From: Hermatobates lingyangjiaoensis
Taxonomy: Eukaryota > Arthropoda > Insecta > Hemiptera > Hermatobatidae
Direction of reading: 5' to 3'
Length of the DNA: 64,000 nucleotides
Assembly: GCA_026182355.1 (NCBI GenBank)
Contig: JAPFBL010000229.1
Span: 349,001-413,000, forward strand
In this document: positions 9,618 through 19,100 of the stretch, piece by piece
Layout of the letters: the number at the start of each line of letters is the position of its first letter
Numbering within the stretch: the stretch's first letter is position 1
Made by a program: the position numbers and the translations under genes
Notes under the pieces: generated by a model
Database searches by the model: none
What the model was told of the DNA's origin: nothing
The model's input: the letters and a program-made list of their open reading frames with translations, nothing else

Positions 9618-10370
9618 AGAAACATCTTTACTTAATAGGAAAGGATCAGGAGTGTAGAGCGTAAATAAAACAACAAAAATTAACAAACTGTAATCTCTGA
9701 GGGTTTATTTCCTCATCACTGCTCAACTCATGTATGCAAGCAACAATTTCTTTAATGAACCATTACTGGTGAGGGAAAAAAATACTGCCTGCCTGCCTGC
9801 ACATTAAGATGAATCAATGTAAGGAACGGCCTAGCCCCGGAAAACAAGCGCGTGAAACAAGGCCTTCATCAGCGTAAAACGATATGCGTATGCTATTGTA
9901 AGTGCCCATTATGAATTGCTTGAACGCAACCAAACGGTCAACATGGAAACTCTATGTTCAACAAATGGAACGACCCAACCATCAAAGAGAAATGACCTAA
10001 CTAGCAACATGACCACATATATTTAAAGCTATCAACATAAAAATTGCTTACAAAGTTAAAAAAAGTTTAAATTCAAGTATTTTTTCAAAGACCAAATCAC
10101 CCTTAATAAAAAGATTAATAAATAAATAGGTTAATAAATTTATCTGTAGTAATATTATATATTCAACTCCTGACTTTTTTTATTATTTATTTGAAGAAAA
10201 TATATTGACCACAAAACAAAATTTTTTGTTCAACACCTTTCAACTTGTTGGGCTTTAAGAGTTTATAAGACTGGTATTTTTCCAGTATCTACACTTACAG
10301 ATTTCTGTCTTTTGAGTTGTTATAGGGGTGGAAAGTATAGCTCAATTATTATTTAGCATTCATTTTAATT
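9618..10370. other. Unassigned DNA
   Basis: No gene. A short (TGCC)n run lies at 9782-9799. Confidence 0.4.
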
Positions 10371-10402
10371 ATGGCGAGCAACATGACCGGTTTCGGTTCC
10401 AA
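10371..10402 (-). ncRNA. Degenerate hammerhead 3' half
   Basis: On the minus strand, a GGTTTGGAACC hairpin is followed by GAAA and ACCGGTC, the stem II-GAAA-stem III order of the 7.2 and 8.0 kb cores. The CUGANGA box is not recognisable. Confidence 0.35.
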
Positions 10403-10403
10403 A

Positions 10404-10490
10404 CCGCGAGTCCTAAATTTTTTCTTCATTGAATTTGATTAGAGTAGCGTTCTTTAACGAGTTCCGGACATTCTACTATCTTAAGTTTGA
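10404..10490 (-). mobile_element. Diverged SINE fragment
   Basis: Resembles the body of the main SINE on the minus strand (AGTCCTAAATTTT, then TCTTTAACGAGT, then ACATTCTAC), strongly diverged. Head and tail are missing. Confidence 0.5.
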
Positions 10491-10555
10491 CGGCTGTATG
10501 ACCTTTTCAAGTGACAGTTTGCAGATTTTCCATCTATTAAATGGCAATTTTAGGG

Positions 10556-10625
10556 TTATAGGCAAGATTGGAACCTGCAATCTTCAGAACTAAAAGCAAT
10601 CATGCTACCTGCTAAACTATGTTAC
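10556..10625 (-). repeat. tRNA-like SINE head, second family
   Basis: On the minus strand TAGTTTAGCAGG (10608-10619) fits the Pol III A box, and GGTTCCAATCT (10565-10575) approximates a B box about 33 nt downstream. The acceptor stem does not pair and no CCA is present, so this is a tRNA-derived SINE head rather than a tRNA gene. Confidence 0.5.
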
Positions 10626-11585
10626 GCTTAATCGCACACTTAAACATCTGTTCTTATAAAACCCTCAATCATCATTAGCTTTTACAGAAAGCATTTCACA
10701 AGTTTTATGACGAAAAAAAATTGTTTAAGAGTAGATGTAGTAAAAACTAATTAAATGTAGAAAAAAAAAATAAAATAAAGTTTATTGCCATCTGATGTAG
10801 GTCACTTTCAAATGACCTAAATGACTGAAAAGCTAATCCTTTCAATTGGGATGTATGTACTAGACAGAAGGAATTTCAAGCATCTAATTTGTCTTATTTT
10901 ACAATTCACTTGTTATAAATTCTAGAAGACGACATAAATTAGAGATGAAACTGTGCCAAGAACAGGAATAGCTCGGAAGAGCCGTGGGCAATTCTTAAAC
11001 TGTCATAACATTAGTAAATATAGAATTTGCCTTGTGGCTTCTCCAAGTATTGAACTTGTCGGAGATAGCCTTGCTGTAAACGGTATCCAAGTCACGGACT
11101 TTCGATGACATTGCTTCCAGTCGTACACCCTTTGCCAAGGACATATTCCTTGGGGGAATACATTAACTAAGTATTCCTCAATCAATCTATCTCAATCGAA
11201 TCTTCCAATTGATATTTACAATGAGCCAATCTGACTCAGATTTTAAATTTCAAGCCTTCATCTTGGGTACAGTACAATACAATACTAGTGTTTCTATAAA
11301 CAATCCTCAACATAGCTGTCATATGATAAAATATGTATTTTTCTATCGTATTCATCTGACTATATTCCAGAATATATTCGGAAACAAACATTAAAGGTAA
11401 GTTAGTTATGAACAAATCTGGTCTGCGCTCAATGTTTCTATAGGTAAGCATGTAACCAGGGGTAGTAAGTTGTGGTCTGTGGTAGCGTTATTACCGTTAG
11501 TACTGAATATTTGAAGTTCGACTCTTGGTTACGACTCCAGATTTTTCGTGTTGGAGATAGGACATTTTATGCTGTCTCTTTAAAG
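10626..11585. other. Unassigned DNA
   Basis: Nothing recognised. 11578-11585 is the left target duplication of the following hAT element. Confidence 0.4.
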
Positions 11586-12047
11586 CACAGGTGTCAAACA
11601 TACGGCCCGCGGACCGGATCCGGCCCACGTTGGGGTTCAATCCGGCCTGCGGGATAAATCTGCATTATTATTATTATAAAAAAAAAAAAGAAAAGAATCA
11701 GTTGACTTTAATTTCCTTAAAAACCTGCAGTTCTTATACGAGTATTATCCACCAGTGATTTAGTACGCGCTGTATTATCCACTTTTCCTTTTCCTCGCAC
11801 CTTGACTAGCGAAATATCTGTGTCAAAAAGGATAATAGTGGATACTGAGTGTTGGATTTTAATAAAGATTTTTATAATGGACTTATTCTTCTTTGTACTA
11901 TTTATTAGTATTAGTGACTGGTACAAAGAAAAAGGTAGACTTATTGTTAGCTCAATGTAATTTTGCAATCAGCTTGCTGGCACGGCCCGCTTGAGATCAA
12001 ACTAAGCTGTATTAGGCCCCCAAACCGAAATGAGTATGACACCCCAG
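11586..12047. mobile_element. Non-autonomous hAT element (GGTGTCA type)
   Basis: A 462-bp element with ends CACAGGTGTCAAAC and, inverted, CTGGGGTGTCATAC. It is flanked by CTTTAAAG (11578-11585) and CTTTAGAG (12048-12055), an 8-bp duplication with one mismatch. The left end continues ACGGCCCGCGG and the right has GGCCCGCTTGAGATC, the GC-rich subterminal pattern of a very widespread hAT MITE group (canonical tip CAGGGGTGTCAAAC). The interior has no transposase. Confidence 0.85.
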
Positions 12048-12059
12048 CTTTAGAGAGAA

Positions 12060-12922
12060 CTAGACTACCCGTGATACTTTGTATCACCCAGGAATTATAG
12101 CAATAGTTAATGAAATTAATTCACTGAACATGATTGACAGTTATAATTTTAATTGTTGTTTCTTGTTATTAAGGCACGGAAACAGATTTTATAAGGCCCA
12201 AGCTTTTGATATAGTATTCTTAACATGATTCAAGATATATACACAGAAAGTATATTTAGCAAAATAAAATGCATTTAAAAGTAAAAAAAAAATTTATTTT
12301 GTCATATAAATAAATAAAACATCAATTCAATACATTTACACTACTGTCATCAGCGAGCACTCAAGCCTCTGGGTTATTCTGACTCCATGCCTATATTTTA
12401 TTACCAGTGTTTATATTTCGCAAATTTTATTTTTTTGTTGTTTCATTTATATGTAATACATTGTCACTACTGTCATTAGTGAGCACGCAAGCGACTGTCT
12501 ACTCTGAATCCATGCCTTTACTTTATTACCATTGTTCATTTTATTCAAATTTTAATTTCAAAAATTTTTTCGTTACATTTACTTTTAATATATTTCTGCT
12601 ACTGACATCGGCGAGCACGCAAGCCAGTGGGCTACCTTGGCTCCATGCTTATTACTTAATTTAATATTAAGCAAATATTAAATTAAAAAAATTTTTTTTT
12701 GTTACATTTATACTTGTATAATACATTTGCACTACTTCATCGGCGAGCACGCAAGACACTTGCTACCCTGGCTCCAATTTTGGGAATATAGTGATGATTT
12801 TCTTTTATTTAACATTAATCACGTAATAAATAATATATATTTCATTTCAGATCTCTATCTCCACGAAAAATGGGTGAACAAACAACCAAACAAACAAAAC
12901 TCACGAAGTTTATATATCGAGA
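12060..12922 (-). mobile_element. Non-autonomous Helitron with four internal repeats
   Basis: On the minus strand it starts TCTCGATATATAAAC at 12922 and ends with a perfect 7-bp hairpin (GTGATAC/GTATCAC), then GGGTAGTCTAG at 12060. It lies between A (complement of 12923) and T (complement of 12059). The interior holds a unit of about 130 bp repeated four times, marked by GAGCAC(T/G)CAAG at 12355, 12480, 12613 and 12745. On the minus strand each unit reads like GTAGCCCACTGGCTTGCGTGCTCGCC, resembling the A-box region of the SINE head. There is no coding capacity. It begins 12 bp from the hAT element. Confidence 0.88.
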
Positions 12923-13067
12923 TTAAAGCCATGGTTTCGCACGTCTACTATATCAAATGCTCGTTAATCAACTTCAGTTTGATAAAATATAATACTTCAA
13001 AATAGAATCAACCTACTAATGGGCCTGTCAATTAAGGATTTAAATTATGAGAATTAAATGAGAGAAA

Positions 13068-13350
13068 GGGGCCAGGTTAGTCCAGTGGCAACGGGCTCAC
13101 CTTTGGACTTGTTACCCACTGGACTTGTTTCCCTCGATTTATTCACGCGGTAGATGAATCGTCCCTCTCGGAGATGACATTAAGCTATTGGGTCCCGAGC
13201 GTGTACGATGTCGGGTACTCGTTAAAGATCCCTGCTCTAAATATATTTGAGTTAGACAAAATTTAGGACTCCCAATGCAGAATATTCATTGTGTGGTATC
13301 GTAAAGGGCCTATGTGTGTTCTCTTATGAGAGTTCCACTGCAACCTAATC
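13068..13350 (+). mobile_element. tRNA-derived SINE, diverged
   Basis: Plus-strand copy beginning GGGCCAGGTTAGTCCAGTGG, continuing through the body (TCTCGGAGATGACATTAAGC, TCGTTAAAGATCCC, GGACTCCCAATG). The usual tail is replaced by the small repeat GGCCTATGTGTGTTC. The tRNA-like head is disturbed around the B box. Confidence 0.8.
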
Positions 13351-14319
13351 TAGATATTATAACAAGTGAAGCTGTTAAATGAATATGAAATTAAACTTTA
13401 TGAAATACATGAGGAGAATTTCCATATAATACTCACTTTATTATTACAAAATTTGCAAAGGATAAGTGCTGACAGCATTTTCAGTATTTCTTTGTTGCTA
13501 AGTAGGGAAGCAGCCCTCCAATAGGTCTCTGTATAAGGGAATCGAGCCTTAGTGCCAAGAGGACATCCCTCTCGCAGCATTGGGAGCAAAGGGCTCATAA
13601 CACATCCACCCTCCTTGTGTGCATTGTATTATAAAGCATAATAACTTATGAAGCATGATACTTTGGCTGTTCAACACAGGAATGATTAGCGGAAGTGCTT
13701 GGATGACTGCACAGGCCATAATGTTGGCAGTAATGAACTATAGTAAAGGAAGCCAATATCTAACGTCTTCCTTCCTCAGAATATTACTTCTTACCTTAAC
13801 TTTTTACATGAAAATCTCATTACTTACTTATTTTACTTTCACATTATAATCTTACTTTTCTTCTTATGAGTATATCTTAACTTTCTTTAATTACTTTTAC
13901 TTTTAATTTTTTTTTCTAACTTTCATTTGTCTTGTTTGATATCTTTCCCTATAGGTATTAATTTTTTCCTTTGCTAAGTAAAGCGTGACAATTTTCACTG
14001 AATATTTTTCATCATATCTCTGTTTGTGGATGACTGTATTAGCGTATATTCAATATTTGTTAAATACACTACAGTTTGCACTATTTGATAGATGATAATA
14101 TTGATATACACGTCCACCCACATTCAGATATTATCTTTAAAGTATCACTCAAACTCCCTCAAAACGTGTATATCTGTCAAAATTGACTGTTATTTATTAT
14201 GACTGTTTTTTACTTACAGTGAAGTAAAAATTATACTAACAATGGAAGCAAAGTTTAAATCTAACTTACTATGTAAAGGGATACTCCACATAACATTACA
14301 GCAATTGTATAGGCTTTTC
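13351..14319. other. Unassigned DNA
   Basis: No gene or element recognised. Confidence 0.4.
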
Positions 14320-14325
14320 AAAAAT

Positions 14326-14784
14326 TTGGAGTCGAAATCAAGGGATCAACCAAGCATTCAAACATCTAAAAAATCCAAACAGCCCAATCCATAATCCTTC
14401 GTAAAATTGTACAAGCTCACTTTTATGTTTCAAACGATGCCATTCATAATGATCTGAAAATCCCTTTTATCTACCAAGAAATCCAATCCCGGAATACCGC
14501 AAATTCCTTGAGTCTTTACTCACCAATCTAAACCCTTTTATTGAGGAATTATCATCCAACCAGATTCCTACCGACCCAATTAGGAGGTTGAAAAGATGTT
14601 GAATCATAACTGTCAAGAATAGTTGCAAGTAATCTGATCAATATATGTATATGGAGTACTGACAATGGGTGGTTTCTCCAATCTTTTACTCTTTATGTAT
14701 TGTGGATGAGTATTACGTGTTACTCCTTTAAGAGTAGTTGTAATATTATAAAGTAATTAAATAAATAAATAAAATAAACAACCA
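14326..14784 (+). pseudogene. Jockey-type non-LTR retrotransposon, 3' end
   Basis: Plus-strand relative of the fragment at 9012-9412. Coding phrases are ILRKIVQAHFYVSNDAIHND, LKIPFIYQEIQSR, then after a frameshift NPFIEELSS and PIRRLKRC. The final WPRDL is lost to a small deletion. The 3' UTR matches the 9-kb copy (AATGGGTGGTTTCTCCA) and ends in AAATAAATAAATAAA at about 14760-14784, a retrotransposition tail. Confidence 0.8.
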
Positions 14785-14913
14785 TACATTCAAAAATGGT
14801 CTCATGGGACCTCTATAAATCCATCAAAATATCAACAGCATTTTTTCATTAACTATAGTTCATTATGGAAAAACAGGACGAGAAAATATAATATATATAT
14901 CTCTACATATATT

Positions 14914-15031
14914 GGGGAAATTAATTGGTATTTATGCTCAGTAAAATTGGTGAACACTTGGAAGATTTGTTTCAATTGAATGACTCTAATTCAATTATAA
15001 AAATGAAACAGATAAGTTTTGGAATAATTTA
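14914..15031 (+). repeat. Direct repeat, copy 1
   Basis: About 117 bp nearly matching 15913-16030 (shared ATGCTCAGTAAAATTGG, TTTGTTT, AATTCAATT, AATAATTTA). The two copies lie 1 kb apart around the fold-back at 15342-15640. Identity unknown. Confidence 0.7.
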
Positions 15032-15341
15032 TAATATCTCTACATATATTGGGAAAAGAACCCTAATTGATGAGAAGGATACATTAATCTACCTTATGTC
15101 AAAAGAGATATTAGTTATTCATCCTTTTCTTTCCTTTTGTTTGATAAACATTTTACGAATTCTTTAAAATGTTCTATTAATCCTGCCTTTCATGGTACTT
15201 AGATTTGAGTATTTGTACTCTTAATAAATTGTTTTGGAAAAAATAGAAAAACGGTGTATTTAACTTAGATATGTATCTATAGATATGACATGCATCTAAC
15301 AATATGTGATCTCAGAGGTCGCTATCAACATATTATTATAA

Positions 15342-15640
15342 AAAATCCGTCTTTCCTCGTGAATCATTGTTGTTGACGTCCAGTCAGTTTTGCACGTAGT
15401 GCACCTTCTTATAAAACTAATATATTATTTAAACCTACAATAAAGAAAAGAAGATGTATATAGACCTGACAATGATGATTTCATAAAATTATAAAAGTAT
15501 AATTTTTATTTTTATTTTATGTATATTATTATATTTTATAAATGTTTTATAATTATCATGGCTATGATGATTAACTATGTGCGAAACCGGTTGGATGTCT
15601 ACAACAACGATTTACGAACTAAGAAGGATTTGCGTTTAAA
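15342..15640. mobile_element. Degenerate hammerhead-bearing fold-back element
   Basis: 15342-15405 and about 15560-15640 are imperfect reverse complements (AATCCGTCTTTCCTCGTGAA against TTACGAACTAAGAAGGATT). The right arm keeps a plus-strand TGATGAT, then ...GTGC-GAAACCGGTT, the GAAA-ACCGGT signature of the 7.2 and 8.0 kb cores. The left arm has the decayed mirror. It looks like an old head-to-head pLTR pair. Confidence 0.55.
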
Positions 15641-15912
15641 TAGTTTTAAAAATGCAGAATAAAACAGCAGATTAAATTATGTTTTTATCTTAAGCTAGAA
15701 ATTATAAAAAACGACTTATCTAGGACAACTGTCAAACAGAATATATATACAGGAAGTATACATCTTCGAAAAAACGTCACAAAAAGATTTTGGAAATCCT
15801 TCAAAATCTCGATGTCGAATTTTCATGACCACTATCCTTTATTTATAATAAAGTAAAGATTAATGTAGTAAATGATTTATTTTAAATATTGGTACTACAT
15901 TTTGCAATTTAT

Positions 15913-16030
15913 AAGGAAAATTAATTAGTATTGATGCTCAGTAAAATTGGCGAACTCTTGGAAGGTTTGTTTGAACTGACTACCTGTAATTCAATTGTAA
16001 AATGAAACTGATAACTTTTGCAATAATTTA
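15913..16030 (+). repeat. Direct repeat, copy 2
   Basis: Partner of 14914-15031. Confidence 0.7.
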
Positions 16031-16427
16031 AATCTTATTATTTAACAAATGAAATTGCTAAATATAAAATTGGATAAGGACCCAAAAGTGAAAAGTTAGA
16101 TATGTCAGAGTCATTGAAAGATAGTATTAATCAAATCACTAAATGTAATGGAAGAAATTTGTGTTATCATCCAATGGATTATCAATGGATAAAGTAGAGT
16201 TTAGTTAGTTATACAGCCAATTTGATTTGGTTATCATTTGAGACAGATAAAAGACTAATGAATTAAAAGCTAATAAAATGAAGAAATATTTTATTTTAAT
16301 TTATTTCCTTTATTATGTTTATGGAATTTAATATTGTCAATATTATTTCAATTGATAATTGATTTATTCTACTTGGAAAAAGAAATATACTGATGATACT
16401 AACTGACGTTAAAAAATTCTTACTTCT
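16031..16427. other. Unassigned DNA
   Basis: Nothing recognised. Confidence 0.4.
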
Positions 16428-16562
16428 GCCTATGAAAAAGGTTTTAAATAAAACCGAAACGTTGGCAACGAGAGTTTGATTTTTTATCCTGGAAAATTGA
16501 CCGAACCCTGATTAGAGAACACACCTATTCTATCAAACGGTCGATATATTATTGAATCTGTT
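16428..16562 (+). mobile_element. pLTR fragment, family J, hammerhead-like
   Basis: Contains CCTATGAA, then a GGTTTTAAATAAAACC hairpin, GAAA and ACGTTGG: stem II, GAAA and a self-complementary ACGT stem III, but the first box is damaged (CTATGAA for CUGANGA). The downstream part (CTGGAAAATTGACCGAACCC to GTTATATATA) recurs as an inverted pair at 59602-59722. It ends in (TA)n. Confidence 0.55.
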
Positions 16563-16720
16563 ATATATATATATATACAGTCCAAACTGAACAGATAAAT
16601 AAATGAAAAAGACAACACATAGAATAAACGAGAAAACTTACTGGATCGATATTTCGAACTTTGTGTGTTGTTTTTTTTTCAGTTATTTATCGGTTTCGAC
16701 TGTTCGTAATTTTATTTTAC

Positions 16721-16721
<1 letters not shown>

Positions 16722-16746
<25 letters not shown>
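16722..16746. repeat. (TA)n microsatellite
   Basis: TA tract followed by (GT)n, immediately preceding a family-B pLTR. Confidence 0.9.
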
Positions 16747-16756
<10 letters not shown>

Positions 16757-16757
<1 letters not shown>

Positions 16758-16876
16758 GTTTTTGACTCTGACGAAGACCGCTTGTTACGGTTGAAAGATC
16801 TTAGTCTTGTTTTCCCATTTTCTTATTGTGGTTTGATCATTGATTGTTATTTCACGTGTTTATGTGAAATCGTTTT
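16757..16876 (+). mobile_element. Solo pLTR, family B
   Basis: Single-arm copy: TTTTTGACT, the hammerhead core, then TTGTTTTCCCATTT, TTGTGGTTTGATCATTG, CACGTGTTTATGTGAAA and directly (TA)n. Other copies are at 23951, 30425, 38451, 58071, 58841 and 61575. Confidence 0.75.
16764..16806 (+). ncRNA. Hammerhead ribozyme, family B
   Basis: Stem I GACT (16764-16767) pairs AGTC (16803-16806). Core CTGACGA (16768-16774), extra A, stem II GACCG/CGGTT, GAAA (16793-16796), self-complementary stem III AGATCT, cleavage base T16802. All consensus core positions are present. Confidence 0.72.
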
Positions 16877-16880
16877 ATAT

Positions 16881-16883
<3 letters not shown>

Positions 16884-16916
<33 letters not shown>
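16884..16916. repeat. (TA)n microsatellite
   Basis: TA tract joining the family-B pLTR to the fold-back at 16917; both elements stop exactly at the tract. Confidence 0.9.
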
Positions 16917-16917
<1 letters not shown>

Positions 16918-16920
<3 letters not shown>

Positions 16921-17057
16921 AAATACGCCCCATATTTGGCTTGTATCTGCTTCTTACACAATTTCTCCAGTTTCCGGAATTCCTTCCTCGTCTCTTCATT
17001 AAAACTATAAAGTCTATCACCAATATTACTAGTCGACATGTTTCGAATGTACCACAT
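16918..17057 (-). pseudogene. PLE N-terminal coding fragment
   Basis: About 45 codons, MSTSNIGDRLYSFNEETRKE then FRKLEKLCKKQIQAKYGAYL, before entering a (TA)n-encoded Tyr-Ile run. The R-K-x-x-R-K-L-E-K-L pattern resembles the basic, leucine-rich start of PLE proteins. It begins within the ribozyme's catalytic strand, so cleavage would define the 5' end of the message close to this frame. Truncated; assigned from motif memory and its match to the plus-strand fragment. Confidence 0.5.
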
Positions 17058-17076
17058 TCATCATCAGGACAATAAT
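17025..17076 (-). ncRNA. Hammerhead ribozyme, best-formed copy
   Basis: Stem I ATTATTGTC pairs GAC-T-AGTAAT (about 9 bp, one bulge, one G-U). Core CTGATGA (17061-17067), extra T (17060), stem II GAATGT/ACATTC (6 bp, loop GGT), GAAA (17041-17044), self-complementary stem III ACATGT, cleavage base C (17035). Every conserved core base is present. Confidence 0.8.
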
Positions 17077-17203
17077 GAGAGTAATAGTAGGAAAGCTAGT
17101 TATATATATAGAGATGGATTATTAAGCCAAATATGGGGCGTTATTTAACAATATATGTTTAAATGAAGGACTGCTTCCAACTTTTACATATATATATATA
17201 TAT

Positions 17204-17467
17204 ATTCAGGTAACTCACCACAAATTAAAGAAGATAGTCGCTCTAAGGCCTTTCGCTTTCACGTCGTCAGAGAGCAAGTGAATACAAGTTGTAAGCAGGT
17301 TATGAATTTTGATTTAAAGAAGGAGTAAGATTGGCATCATTGACAGTATTTTTCCCTATAACTGTTGAAATAGTCTTGATTTGTTTGATAATTCCTTCAA
17401 TTAGAAATTCATCTAATTTAAAAAGGCCTGGACTATCTTCTTTAATTTGTGGTGAGTTACCTGAATA
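17204..17467. mobile_element. Fold-back element with perfect 36-bp inverted ends
   Basis: 17204-17239 and 17432-17467 are exact inverted copies (ATTCAGGTAACTCACCACAA...). The left end abuts (TA)n. A minus-strand hammerhead overlaps the inner edge of the left arm. The right arm keeps only the 3' half (AAAGGCCT), so the pair is asymmetric. The middle has about 40 open minus-strand codons of no recognised family. Confidence 0.65.
17240..17275 (-). ncRNA. Hammerhead ribozyme with perfect 5-bp stem I
   Basis: Stem I GCTCT (17271-17275) pairs AGAGC (17240-17244). Core CTGACGA (17264-17270), extra C, minimal stem II (G-C, U-G) capped by a GAAA tetraloop, GAAA (17251-17254), self-complementary stem III AGGCCT, cleavage base U (17245). 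Confidence 0.7.
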
Positions 17468-17497
17468 TTTATATCACGTGTTATTGTGACAATTTTC

Positions 17498-17523
17498 TAT
17501 ATATATATATATATATATATATA
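17498..17523. repeat. (TA)n microsatellite
   Basis: TA tract between two pLTR elements. A 28-bp palindrome (CCTATACAAATATATATATT...) follows at 17534-17561. Confidence 0.9.
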
Positions 17524-17561
17524 TTGCTACCCACCTATACAAATATATATATTTGTATAGG

Positions 17562-17680
17562 ACTCTTCGCCTCCTGAGTAAGACGATGGTCAAAATATAG
17601 AAGTGAATTATTTCTGCGTCTGTCTTCTTTTTAATTGGTTTTTATTTTAAAGTTCGCTGGACCGTTTCATTTAATTACTT
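17562..17680 (+). mobile_element. Solo pLTR, family A, decayed
   Basis: GACTCTTCGCCTCCTGAGTA and AGACGATGGTC are followed by AAAA where intact copies have GAAA, so the ribozyme is dead. The tail ends GCTGGACCGTTTCATTTAATT before (TA)n, as in the other family-A copies. Confidence 0.65.
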
Positions 17681-17689
17681 ATATATATA

Positions 17690-17935
17690 TATAAACTTAG
17701 AGTCTATAATTTTCTGGTCAACCGTCATCAGGGTGAAAAGATAAGGGCACCAAGCGCAAGATTTGGAGATCCAACTGCTCTCTTGGCAAATGTGCTTGGT
17801 GTCTCTATCTCTTCACTCCTGATGACGGTTAAACCAAAAATTAGAGACTGTAAGTGTGTTTTTTTTAGATTGTACCTATATTTTTAGTTTGAAACGTCTG
17901 TTGCCATTTGTAGATCGTTTTCCTGATGATAATAT
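17690..17935. mobile_element. Inverted pLTR pair, family E
   Basis: Left arm (minus) has CTGATGACGGTTGACC; right arm (plus, core 17819-17825) has CTGATGA-C-GGTTAAACC followed by AAAA instead of GAAA, so G12 is lost. Stem I CTC/GAG is kept. The tail runs to TCCTGATGATAATATATA. A related, better preserved copy is at 52168-52339. Confidence 0.65.
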
Positions 17936-18690
17936 ATACATATATATAAATACAGATTGACTTTTGTATAAATAGAAAATTTGTTTAAATGAAGCACTAA
18001 AGGTCTTGCATGCATTGAAATCGTATATATATTCCATTTAAAGAGATTTTCGCTGGTGAAAAGGTTTGATACATTTTGTCATCCCACATATGACAAATTA
18101 GCACCGAACCCACCCACGTGACTTCTGCAACTCCTCAAGTATTGCCTAATATGTCTGAAACAGTGAAGCTTCATTCAGATGATATTTTAAAAAAAAAATT
18201 AAATTCACTTAGCAAAAGTCTGAGATAAATATTAAAATTTGGGAATCTAACAGGATTTTGCTTAAAATAAAAAAATCGCGCGAAAAATAAAATAAAAAAT
18301 ATAGTAACATGCGCGAACATGTTACTATAAATATATACACGTAGCCCCCAAAAGAACCAAAGAAATCAACACAATGGTAATGGAAAAATGAAAAAGACCT
18401 TTCCATTGTTCTTTGTTAAGAAACTGTCAACGATCGTTGTCGAGCTCTTTGACAAGGAACAATCAAATGCATTAGTATTTTTTTTTTATTTTGTAATTAC
18501 CATTTCGGTGATTCTTTGAATGAATAAATGAATTTACAAAAAAGATGAATTTCTAAAATGTAAGTATTTGCTAGGAGAAAAAACGAGAGATAGGGGAAAA
18601 CATAGAAAAAAACCCTCAGAAAGGCTTTTATTATTATTATTTGAGGGTGACTCTAGCACTGCTTCTTATAAACTATTGTACTTCCCCCCT
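17936..18690. other. Mostly unassigned DNA with short hairpins
   Basis: 17977-18012 reads CLNEALKVLHALK in the plus frame before a TA run, possibly another PLE N-terminal scrap. TTTGTCATCCCACATATGACAAA forms a hairpin at about 18074-18098. 18399-18468 (CCATTGTTCTTTG...GACAAGGAACAATC) is a hairpin related to one at 26945-26985. Confidence 0.4.
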
Positions 18691-18696
18691 TCTGTA

Positions 18697-19100
18697 CTAA
18701 AGTACCGCAGCAGTTAGCTTCAACGCCTCCAAGAAGCTCAACACTTTTGCTGGGTCCAGTGGTAAAAGTTTTTCTATGGTTTTGTTGAGTGTCCCGAAGC
18801 TCCTACCTCTGTGAGGCAAAGTTGCCTGACAGTCAGCCAACAGGTGCAACGGTGTTTCTTCCTCTTCTTTGCAGAATCTGCATGAACCATCATTGATAAT
18901 GACTATTTAGATTCCCTGCGTTTCGGGAGAAAGTCCTGTTAGCGCTTTTTGACCCTCTGCGCTTCCGGAGGATGGTCTCCGGTCTTCTTTCTCCTTAGTA
19001 CCATCCGGGGAAAATCCCTGAAGATCTGTCGATGGTATTTTGTCCGCTCCGGCAGAGCACCGTATACCGGAGTAAGGCTATTTACTCAAGGGGGTCGCCT
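18697..19100 (-). pseudogene. Non-LTR retrotransposon ORF2 C-terminus
   Basis: Minus-strand reading frame ending at TAG (18697-18699). It contains CRFCKEEEETPLHLLADC, the C-x2-C...H-x4-C zinc-type motif that ends the RNase H/tail region of many non-LTR retrotransposon ORF2 proteins, then about 45 more codons. An in-frame TAA lies just upstream, behind KALTGLSPETQG, which sits where the TGH motif is expected. Further upstream (to about 19100) the frame is broken. It is a different lineage from the Jockey fragments. Confidence 0.65.

Larger units (their letters stand above)
16917..17190. mobile_element. PLE-derived fold-back with ribozyme and N-terminal coding ends
   Basis: Inverted termini of 26 bp (AAGCCAAATATGGGGCG) at 16917-16942 and 17124-17150, between (TA)n tracts. 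The minus strand holds a well-formed hammerhead (17025-17076) followed by a PLE N-terminal reading frame (16918-17057). The plus strand at 17126-17190 reads AKYGALFNNICLNEGLLPTF then T, also PLE-like, and passes straight into (TA)n. Confidence 0.65.

Noticed and set aside
10556..10625. tRNA gene (also at 20270)
   Set aside because: A and B boxes present but no closed acceptor stem or cloverleaf; better explained as SINE heads.
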